From the NCBI GenBank assembly GCA_021203305.1, contig JAJQBK010000026.1:22045-86044 (forward strand): 64,000 nt of DNA. The letters run 5' to 3'. The position numbers and the translations under genes are program-made. Under the pieces are notes generated by a model. The model had not been told where the DNA came from, ran no database searches, and worked only from the letters and a program-made list of their open reading frames with translations. The stretch comes from Lachnospiraceae bacterium. GTDB lineage: Bacteria > Bacillota > Clostridia > Lachnospirales > Lachnospiraceae. Shown one piece after another: positions 20,688 to 27,522 of the stretch; the stretch's first letter is position 1, and the number at the start of each line of letters is the position of its first letter.

Positions 20688-21032
20688 ATGGAAGTCAAAG
20701 ATTATATGAAATTGCCCTATACGAGAATTGTTCAGGAAATCCACGATGAAAGCGGTCATTATTTTTACGGGAAAATTCTGGAGCTGGACGGCTGCCAGAG
20801 TACAGGCGATACTCTGGATGATCTCTACGAAAGTCTGAACGAAGCCATGGAGGGTTATCTGGAAACAAAGATAGAAAATCATCTGAATATCCCCCTGCCG
20901 TCCACAGCGGATGGCTACAGCGGTAAATTCGTCGTAAGACTGCCAAAATCACTGCATCAGAGATTAGTGATAGAGGCCGACAGAGAAGGCATCAGCCTCA
21001 ACCAGCTGGCTGTTTATAAGCTGGCGCGGTAA
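20688..21032 (+). CDS. hicB: HicB-family antitoxin
   Basis: A 114-residue antitoxin for HicA. Residues ~10-60 are the degenerate RNase H-like HicB fold (YFYGKILELDGCQSTGDTLDDLYESLNEAM). The C-terminus (residues ~85-112, GKFVVRLPKSLHQRLVIEADREGISLNQLAVYKLA) is a ribbon-helix-helix DNA-binding domain. It should neutralise HicA and repress the promoter at 20379-20407. It is full length, with a normal RHH end, so the module looks functional. ATG 20688 follows GGAGG at 20671-20675. Confidence 0.92.
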   Translation: MEVKDYMKLPYTRIVQEIHDESGHYFYGKILELDGCQSTGDTLDDLYESLNEAMEGYLETKIENHLNIPLPSTADGYSGKFVVRLPKSLHQRLVIEADREGISLNQLAVYKLAR

Positions 21033-21111
21033 TTGCCGAACAAGCTGCCAATATCCTGCGCATATTCATAACAAAAACTTATATTTTTCCCTCAAATCTG
21101 CTTGCAAATGC

Positions 21112-21140
21112 TTGCATTTAGCTTCTATATGCAGTATATT
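21112..21140 (+). promoter_or_regulatory. RelBE promoter with inverted repeat at -35
   Basis: TTGCAT (21112-21117), 17-base spacer, TATATT (21135-21140). AAATGC (21106-21111) and GCATTT (21114-21119) form an inverted repeat across the -35 element, a likely operator for the RelB/DinJ-type antitoxin. Confidence 0.6.
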
Positions 21141-21187
21141 ATAAAAAGAATGTGGTTTCGTGCACAGAAAGAAAGGAGTTGATATTC

Positions 21188-21493
21188 ATGGCTACTACAT
21201 CAGCCGTATATGCGCGGATAGATACAAACTTAAAAGAAAATGCCGAAAGCATTTTAAGCCAACTCGGCATTTCTCCATCCAGCGCCATACAAATGCTTTA
21301 CAGCCAGATTGTCCTGGTAAAGGGAATGCCATTTGCCCTTCGTCTTCCTTCGGATAAAGCAGTTGCAGGTCCCGGACTGACACGGGCTGAACTGGACACC
21401 GAACTTACAAAGGGTATCCATTCATTACAATCAGGAGAAAGATATTCAGCGGATGAGGTCGATGCGCGGCTGGCTAAGGAATTTGGTATATGA
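21188..21493 (+). CDS. RelB/DinJ-family antitoxin
   Basis: A 101-residue antitoxin. The N-terminus (ATTSAVYARIDTNLKENAESILSQLGISPSSAIQMLY) is the typical RelB/DinJ ribbon-helix-helix DNA-binding domain, with the LGIS..SAI.M core. The C-terminal helical part (LTRAELDTELTKG...EVDARLAKEFGI) wraps the toxin. The ATG at 21188 follows AAAGGAG at 21173-21179; an upstream frame extension was rejected for lack of a site. Its last codons overlap the toxin start by four bases (ATGA), so the two are translationally coupled. Confidence 0.92.
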   Translation: MATTSAVYARIDTNLKENAESILSQLGISPSSAIQMLYSQIVLVKGMPFALRLPSDKAVAGPGLTRAELDTELTKGIHSLQSGERYSADEVDARLAKEFGI

Positions 21494-21813
21494 ATAAAGC
21501 CTACGACATTTCTTACTCACCAGAAGCACTAAAGGATTTGGAGAATATTTATTGCTATATTGCATTTGAACTTATGGTTCCGGACACTGCAGAAAATCAG
21601 ATAAATCGTATTCGCAATCGCATTCGGTCTCTTGATCTGTTTCCCGACGGCTTTGGACAAGTCGATTGGGAACCATGGAAATCGATGGGAATGCGCAAAC
21701 TCCCTGTTGACCATTACATCGCATTTTTTCTGGTTGGCAGGGATAACAGGGAAGTCATCATCGTCCGCATTCTCTATAGCGGAATGGATACTGAAGGTAT
21801 GATAAATCAATAA
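21490..21813 (+). CDS. RelE/ParE-family toxin
   Basis: A 107-residue toxin of the RelE/ParE superfamily. Seen are the N-terminal strand YDISYSPEALKDLENIYCYIA, helices with NRIRNRIRSLDLFP, and the C-terminal beta sheet RKLPVDHYIAFFLVGRDNREVIIVRILYSGMD, which is the conserved YxVxY...VxVxxVxHxxxD pattern with minor changes. Whether it acts as an mRNA interferase (RelE) or gyrase poison (ParE) cannot be decided. It is full length and overlaps the antitoxin by four bases. A weak hairpin (21869-21913) lies downstream. Confidence 0.88.
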   Translation: MNKAYDISYSPEALKDLENIYCYIAFELMVPDTAENQINRIRNRIRSLDLFPDGFGQVDWEPWKSMGMRKLPVDHYIAFFLVGRDNREVIIVRILYSGMDTEGMINQ

Positions 21814-21868
21814 CTCTCAAATATTCTTCAAGATGCACTCATTACATCGACTGGCAAATCACAGCTCA

Positions 21869-21913
21869 AAAGTGGTGAAGGCTGTCCTCAATCAGTATGG
21901 CTTTCACCACTTT
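21869..21913. terminator. Hairpin between convergent RelE-type toxin and ABC-F gene
   Basis: AAAGTGGTGAA (21869-21879) pairs with TTCACCACTTT (21903-21913). The U tracts are short on both sides, so termination may be partial in either direction. Confidence 0.55.
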
Positions 21914-21931
21914 CATCGTCATCACATCCCT

Positions 21932-23527
21932 TTACAGCCGCACCGTCCGCGTCGCAATCCGCTCCCCGAAGCGCACGTCATGCTCCACAAGCAGCATGGT
22001 CGGCTCATAACGCAGTATCATTTCTTCTATCTGCATCCGTGAAAATACGTCAATATAATTCAGCGGCTCATCCCAGATATACAGATGGGCTGGTGTCAAC
22101 AGGCTCGCGGCAATCAGCACTTTTTTCTTCTGTCCCTCCGAAAAGTCCTCCATGCTTTTGGAAAACTGCGCCCGCTCCATATCCAGCTGCCGCAGCAGGG
22201 CGCAGAACAGGCTCTCGTCCAGGCCTCTTTCCCGGCAAAAATCGCGGAGGCCGCCGCACAGAAAAGAAGTGTCCTGATTCACATAGGATACGGTGAGTCC
22301 CGCTCCGGTCATCAGCTCCCCATGCTTTATGATATCCGCCCCGCAGTCATAATCTGACTCAGGGAAATCTATCCCCCGCAGCGCCGCCTTCCCTGCCCGC
22401 GGGTCTTGTTCCCCGAATTTTTTCACAATTTCAGAAAGAATCGCGTGAATCAGCGTGGACTTTCCACTGCCGTTTACACCCTGTAACAGAACGCGCTCGC
22501 CCCGCCCCAGCTCAAAAGAAAATCCTGAAAGCACCGGCTCATCCCTGCCTTCATAAGATAATTCCAGATTTTTCGCGTACAAAAGACGTTCTTTGTGATA
22601 TGTCAAGGGATAGAGTTTGAGTGCCGCCGGATTTTCAATATCCTGCAAAAGGCCCTCTTTCTCCTCGATCTCCCGGCCAATCCGTTTCTCATAGGCCAGA
22701 ACACGGGCCTGCGCCTTTTTGGTTTTTGCGCCGATAAACGCGCGGGTATCCTTGCACCGGTCAGGCTCCTTAACCGGATCAAAGCCTATCTTGGTATTCT
22801 CGTTTTTATCCGCCCAGCGGCGGGTCCGGTCCGCGGCTTTTTTCAGGCTGTCAATCTCCCGCAGATGCTTTTCATTCTCCGCCTGGGCAAAGCTGTCCTT
22901 CCGCTTCTTATTTTCCCACCAGGTCGAAAAATTCCCGGCCTGTACCTCGATCGTTTTCCGGTTCAGCACAAGCACATGATCCACACAGGCATCCAGCAGA
23001 TCCCGGTCATGGGAGACGAGGATAAAACCCTTCTTCCCGCGCAGATATCGCTTTACGGTCTCCCGCGTTTCCATATCCAGGTGATTCGTCGGCTCATCAA
23101 TCAGCGGGAAATCATTTTCTCCCGAAAACAGAATTGCCAGCAGCACCTTTGTGCGCTCGCCAAAGCTCAGGCTTTGAAACGGCCGGTACAAAAGCTCTGC
23201 CTCAGCCCCAAGCGTGTCCATTTCCCGCAGAACACGCCATTCCTCGCAGCCGCTTTTTAATTCGTCCAGGAACGCAGACACGCACTCCCCCATCCTGAAA
23301 TCCGGGATTTTATACGGAAAATAATCAAAAGCGGTGCTCGCGCTGATTGCGCCCTGATATTCGTATTTTCCCTGCAGCAGAGCCAGAAATGTGCTCTTCC
23401 CCTTCCCGTTCCTTCCCAGAAATCCCAGCTTCCAGTCGGTATCAACAACAAAAGAAACATTCTCGAAAATATTGTCAAAGCTCCCATCATAGCAGAACGT
23501 GAGATCTGAAACCAAAATCTGTGCCAT
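21932..23527 (-). CDS. ABC-F ribosomal protection protein, Lsa/CplR-like
   Basis: A 531-residue cytoplasmic protein with two ABC ATPase domains and no membrane segment. Such proteins bind the ribosomal E site and dislodge lincosamides, streptogramin A and pleuromutilins. Domain 1 has Walker A GRNGKGKST, signature LSFGERTKVLLA and LIDEPTNHLD. Domain 2 has GVNGSGKST, FSEGQKKKVLIAASLL and the WDEPLNYIDVFSRMQIEE motif that is close to Lsa-type proteins. The interdomain linker (~190-300) is charged and helical. The ATG at 23527 follows GGAAGGAGG. An inducible leader (23653-23825) strongly suggests antibiotic-responsive expression. Actual resistance is inference. Confidence 0.88.
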   Translation of the reverse strand: MAQILVSDLTFCYDGSFDNIFENVSFVVDTDWKLGFLGRNGKGKSTFLALLQGKYEYQGAISASTAFDYFPYKIPDFRMGECVSAFLDELKSGCEEWRVLREMDTLGAEAELLYRPFQSLSFGERTKVLLAILFSGENDFPLIDEPTNHLDMETRETVKRYLRGKKGFILVSHDRDLLDACVDHVLVLNRKTIEVQAGNFSTWWENKKRKDSFAQAENEKHLREIDSLKKAADRTRRWADKNENTKIGFDPVKEPDRCKDTRAFIGAKTKKAQARVLAYEKRIGREIEEKEGLLQDIENPAALKLYPLTYHKERLLYAKNLELSYEGRDEPVLSGFSFELGRGERVLLQGVNGSGKSTLIHAILSEIVKKFGEQDPRAGKAALRGIDFPESDYDCGADIIKHGELMTGAGLTVSYVNQDTSFLCGGLRDFCRERGLDESLFCALLRQLDMERAQFSKSMEDFSEGQKKKVLIAASLLTPAHLYIWDEPLNYIDVFSRMQIEEMILRYEPTMLLVEHDVRFGERIATRTVRL

Positions 23528-23652
23528 AAATTCCTCCTTCCAAAAGGTGTCGTCAAAAGCACTGGTTTTTCATTTTCACGCCTGATGCCTGCTCTTCCCT
23601 TTCAAACCCCAGAATTTCCCTCGGGAATCAAAAAAGAGCGCAGAAAACGAGA

Positions 23653-23752
23653 ACAAAAAACCAGCTTATGACAACACAAACAGACGGCTGATCCGCTGCA
23701 AAAAAATCTGTCCGTTTTTGACGCGTAAAAGCGCCCTTGTCATAAAAGCTGA
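23653..23752 (-). promoter_or_regulatory. Transcription attenuator in the ABC-F leader
   Basis: On the minus strand CAGCTTTTATGACAA (23752-23738) can pair with TTGTCATAAGCTG (23674-23662), which runs into GTTTTTTG (T6 at 23660-23655), a rho-independent terminator. A second stem, AAACGGAC (23717-23710) with GTCTGTTT (23685-23678), nests inside. The start and stop codons of a 25-codon leader frame lie in the two arms of the outer stem, so a stalled ribosome would block the terminator. This is the standard logic for ribosome-protection and methylase genes. Confidence 0.65.
23666..23743 (-). CDS. Putative leader peptide of the ABC-F gene (25 residues)
   Basis: ATG at 23743, stop TAA at 23668-23666. 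The product begins MTRALLRVKNGQ and ends SRLFVLS. It follows a four-codon frame (MATK, 23767-23753) that has GAGGTGG just upstream, with nine bases between the two frames, so re-initiation is possible. The peptide is basic and hydrophobic, as expected for a drug-sensing nascent chain. Expression is inferred only from its position inside the attenuator. Confidence 0.4.
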   Translation of the reverse strand: MTRALLRVKNGQIFLQRISRLFVLS

Positions 23753-23796
23753 TTACTTTGTTGCCATTTTCCACCTCTTTTTTTAAATCTGAGGGC

Positions 23797-23825
23797 AGTA
23801 TAGCACAGATCCCGGATATCCGCAA
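23797..23825 (-). promoter_or_regulatory. Promoter of the ABC-F leader transcript
   Basis: On the minus strand TTGCGG (23825-23820), 17-base spacer, TATACT (23802-23797). It starts directly after the GH115 stop codon, giving the ABC-F gene its own transcript with a leader of about 265 bases. Confidence 0.6.
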
Positions 23826-26800
23826 TCATAAATTATTTTCTTTCGCCGATTCCAGACAGAAGCTGTCCACCCGAATACCGGAAGCAAAGGCCGAAAAACT
23901 CATCAGGTGCTCCCCCGCGGTAAGCTCCACCTTCGCGATGGGGGTCAGGCGCCAGATATGCTCCGCCTCGTATTTCCAGAGATTGCCGCCCCGGTAAAGG
24001 CGGTCTTTTGTGACAGGCATGTCATCAATGTTGAGCGCGAAGCGTCCGTTTTTCTGGTTTGTCACATATGTGAGTGCCCAGATGGTATAAGAGCCGCCGG
24101 TGCAGGAGAAGCGATAGTGCAGGGTTGGCGCTGTCTCCACGGTATCCCACACGCGGTTTTTCTCGCGGATGTGCATGGCGATTCCGCTACGGGAGTGGGA
24201 TTCGGCGACGCAGTACGACCAGTCATAGTTGGTCGTATAGGCGTAAGAGGTCTGACCCCAGGCAGAGAAAGCGTCAATTCTGACAATTCCGTCACATTCT
24301 TTGAAAATCTGATTACCCATTGCCAGCAGTTCTTCCACGGTGGTTTCTCTGTTGTAGTCATTTCCCGCGGTTTTCCATGGGTCTTTTTCCGCGGCAATCT
24401 GTTCATCGGTTGCGCTCACGCTGTCGCCGCCGCTCTCCCAGTGAGCGCGGATCAACGGGCGGGGTGAAAGGGAAAGGTCGCTGTACCAGATTTTCTGTGC
24501 TTCCTCCACAACATCCTTTCCCGGAAAGTTGTCGTTGCCGGATTGAAAGCAAATGCAATTGACCTTACCCGGTAATCCATTCACAAACGCTTCCGCCCGT
24601 TCCCGCAAAGACATGCGGGCATCCGGTTCCTGCTGCGTTTTCCGCAGAGATATCTCAGCCGCGTCAGAACCGGTCAATGGATACAGCACAAACCCGGAAA
24701 AGGCAAAATACCGGTCCACCACCCGAAAATGAATCTCATGGCTTCCGGCGCACATCCCCGGCAAGTTCAGATACAGCCTGTCCACCAGATTCAGCGTATT
24801 GATTTCCCAGCTTCCCCTCCACTCATCATTAGATAAACTCTCTATGATCTGCTCCTCTCCGTCGTCCACCCGCACCAGGATGCGTATCTGTCCCACAGAA
24901 TTCAAGGACGGGTAGCGATGTAACTCCAGCAGATAATCACCGTCAGTCAGCAATGTCACCTGATATGAAATCTCCGCGCCCGGCTCGTACGCCTCCAGCA
25001 GATCGCCGCCGCCTCGGCCAAGTCGTTTGATGGCACGCCAGCCGTTTCTTCTGTTATTTTCAGGAAGAGAATCCGCGCGAACCGCCACAATGCTGTTTAC
25101 CTCTGTCGCCTCTTCGCATTTTTCGCCCTCCCACTGTGCCTTCGATTCAACAAGGGGCTCTTTTTTATCATTCCGGCATTCTGCCGCGAAATTCTGTTCT
25201 CCCGTATTTTTGCCAAGTCCCGCTTTCATCTGCGGCTCTCTCGCCTTTCCTGTCGGTATCGGAGGCACCGCCGCGGGAAACATGGCCGTCCTCGGCGGTG
25301 GGTAATCCTCCGGCGTCACAATACCGTTCCACTTGCCGCCACACATTTTTTCATTATAATATACCAGCATTTTGCGCCGCAGATCCTCGAAAAAGCGGGT
25401 ATACTCCACGCAATCTTTCTGCTCTTTTTCAGCATCCGTCCCCGCCAGAAGCGCACTCCTGTCTGCAAAATAATACATCGCCCCGGTGTAGTACGCAGCA
25501 TGGATTTTCATCAGCACCATCTCAAAAAAAGCGGCCCGCTCTTCCTCAGGAAGAGCCTCGTAAATCGCGTTTCCTTTCTGATACAGGGTGCGGAGCTTAT
25601 TTAAACGCACGGCGGCTTCATTTACCGTTCCGGTCTGCGGGAAGACATCCTCCTCCATGAGCTCGATTTTGCGGGTGTTGGCCACCTGCGCGAAGTCATT
25701 CAAAAGAGCGGCGGTCTCCCGGCCGTGGCCGCCGGTGAAATTGCGGTCAATCCAGTCCGCCAGGTAATCGTCCACATCGGCAGTCCTGCGCCGGATCTTT
25801 TCCGGCTCCTCTTCCGCGGACATCCGTTCCTGCGGCACTCCGTGATATACCGCTGTTTTCCCGTCCGATTTCTGCCGGTTCTTCTGATTTTCATTCTCAT
25901 CATCCGTGCCTTTTATCGGATTGTACACTTTCCCTGTCTCCCAGCCCAGCCGCAGCACAAACTCCATCTCCTGCTCCAGCGGCTTGATGGCACCCATGTT
26001 GGTCACCCAGAGTTTACGAATGCCGTTATCATAAGCCTTCTCCAGCTCATATTTCGTCTGCGCCAGCGGAATCGAGGAAATAAACAGGTATGACCGACCC
26101 GGCGGCGCCCAATAGGAATTATGATAATAAACCCCGTTGCCGCCCTTACGCTTCCTCGCCTCCCCGGACGGGTATCGGCGGACATAGCCGTAATTATCAT
26201 TCGACCAGACCAGCGTCAGATCCTCCGGGAGTTCCAGGCCGTTATCATATAATTCCAGGACTTCTTTGTACGGGATAAATAATTTCAGAATATTTTTTTC
26301 GTCCTTACAGGCCGCTGCACTGCTCAGCCCGGATATCTCAGGTGAGCCGCTTTCCTTTTTCTCCTTCTCTTCCGCGAGGGGTTTCGGGCAATTTGCATCC
26401 AGAATTTTATTCGTAACAAAACCGGACGTCTCTTTGCCAATCTCCTTGCACAAAACCTCCGAAATAATCTCCTCTTGGTCGTGAATAATCATTTCCAATA
26501 ATTCAATTTTCTGTTGCCGCAGCTCCTCTTCCGTCTCCGCTTGCAGATTTTCTGTTTCAAAACCGGAATCGTGGATTCCTCTCATCCCCAGGGTATAGCT
26601 GACCTCGAAATCCTGATTCTGCTCCACGCTCTCCCGCCAGTATTCCTTCAGGATCTCCCTGTTGCGTCCCTCAATGGAATAATCATACTTCGCATCCGTA
26701 TACCCCTTCTTTTCAATCCAGGGTTTCCACTCTCTGTAGTTGCTGCGCATCAGCATGTCACAGTGGGAGGTTCCCACCACCACGCCCATCTTGTCCGCCA

Positions 26801-27506
26801 GAGCGCCGTTTTCCTTTTTTACATTAAAGGAATTGACATGCATGGCGGGCCAGATATAATTTCCCTTCAGGCGCAGCAGCAGCTCAAAAATTTTCTCATA
26901 GGTCTTCACCCCGATGGTATCCTCTCCCATGTGCAGCCTGACCCAGTGATCCAGTTCCTCCTCATCATTGATAAAAATCCCGCGATACTCAATCCCGGGA
27001 TAATCAAACTTTCTGTACCCATCCCGCAGAGAGAACCCCTCCCTCTCCCGCACCGGCACATCCGCCCAGAAATACCAGGGCGAGACACCGAGCATCTCGC
27101 AAAGCTCGTAAATTCCATAAATTGTGCCCCGCCGGTCACTGCCCGCGATAATCAGACAATTCCCACACACCTGTAACAGGTAAGCCTCCTTACGCAGAGT
27201 ACCGTTTTCATCCGTGAAATCGGCCAGGTTTACATATGGCTGAATGCTTTCGGAGACGCCTAGAGTACCGATCAGAAGTTCCGGTAAACACCGGCTTGCG
27301 TTCTTCGCTTTTCTATCCTGGTCATCGTTCCTTTGTTTCTGCGTTGAAACGTCAGTATCAGTACCTGAAACCCCCTCTGAAAACTTCACATGCAGAGTCT
27401 TTTTCAGATCCGTCCGCAGATTTTCCGCCGCGATTTTTACCGCCTCGGATTCTTTTTGATTCAGAATCATGCGCACTTCTCCGCCGTTCATAATTGTAAA
27501 GCTCAT
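23826..27506 (-). CDS. Glycoside hydrolase family 115 (xylan alpha-1,2-glucuronidase-like)
   Basis: A 1226-residue protein of family GH115, which removes (4-O-methyl)-glucuronic acid from xylan chains and oligosaccharides. Family features seen are GSDRRGTIYGIYELCEMLGVSPWYFWADVP, YPGIEYRGIFINDEE, LKGNYIWPAMHVNSF, GTSHCDMLMRSN, WSNDNYGYVRRYP and YHNSYWAPP. The C-terminal part has beta-sandwich domains. Four charged, low-complexity inserts interrupt it (residues ~41-71, 367-407, 530-579, 748-814), making it longer than most homologues. The start at 27506 follows GGGGGA; an upstream frame extension overlaps the GH2 end. It lies 16 bases after GH2 and is surely co-transcribed with it. No signal peptide, so it works on imported oligosaccharides. 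Confidence 0.92.
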   Translation of the reverse strand: MSFTIMNGGEVRMILNQKESEAVKIAAENLRTDLKKTLHVKFSEGVSGTDTDVSTQKQRNDDQDRKAKNASRCLPELLIGTLGVSESIQPYVNLADFTDENGTLRKEAYLLQVCGNCLIIAGSDRRGTIYGIYELCEMLGVSPWYFWADVPVREREGFSLRDGYRKFDYPGIEYRGIFINDEEELDHWVRLHMGEDTIGVKTYEKIFELLLRLKGNYIWPAMHVNSFNVKKENGALADKMGVVVGTSHCDMLMRSNYREWKPWIEKKGYTDAKYDYSIEGRNREILKEYWRESVEQNQDFEVSYTLGMRGIHDSGFETENLQAETEEELRQQKIELLEMIIHDQEEIISEVLCKEIGKETSGFVTNKILDANCPKPLAEEKEKKESGSPEISGLSSAAACKDEKNILKLFIPYKEVLELYDNGLELPEDLTLVWSNDNYGYVRRYPSGEARKRKGGNGVYYHNSYWAPPGRSYLFISSIPLAQTKYELEKAYDNGIRKLWVTNMGAIKPLEQEMEFVLRLGWETGKVYNPIKGTDDENENQKNRQKSDGKTAVYHGVPQERMSAEEEPEKIRRRTADVDDYLADWIDRNFTGGHGRETAALLNDFAQVANTRKIELMEEDVFPQTGTVNEAAVRLNKLRTLYQKGNAIYEALPEEERAAFFEMVLMKIHAAYYTGAMYYFADRSALLAGTDAEKEQKDCVEYTRFFEDLRRKMLVYYNEKMCGGKWNGIVTPEDYPPPRTAMFPAAVPPIPTGKAREPQMKAGLGKNTGEQNFAAECRNDKKEPLVESKAQWEGEKCEEATEVNSIVAVRADSLPENNRRNGWRAIKRLGRGGGDLLEAYEPGAEISYQVTLLTDGDYLLELHRYPSLNSVGQIRILVRVDDGEEQIIESLSNDEWRGSWEINTLNLVDRLYLNLPGMCAGSHEIHFRVVDRYFAFSGFVLYPLTGSDAAEISLRKTQQEPDARMSLRERAEAFVNGLPGKVNCICFQSGNDNFPGKDVVEEAQKIWYSDLSLSPRPLIRAHWESGGDSVSATDEQIAAEKDPWKTAGNDYNRETTVEELLAMGNQIFKECDGIVRIDAFSAWGQTSYAYTTNYDWSYCVAESHSRSGIAMHIREKNRVWDTVETAPTLHYRFSCTGGSYTIWALTYVTNQKNGRFALNIDDMPVTKDRLYRGGNLWKYEAEHIWRLTPIAKVELTAGEHLMSFSAFASGIRVDSFCLESAKENNL

Positions 27507-27522
27507 ATTTTCCCCCTGTTTT

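Noticed and set aside
22595..23260. 221-codon plus-strand frame
   Set aside because: Opposite the ABC-F gene; no recognisable domain.
26514..27176. 220-codon plus-strand frame
   Set aside because: Opposite GH115; a shadow frame.
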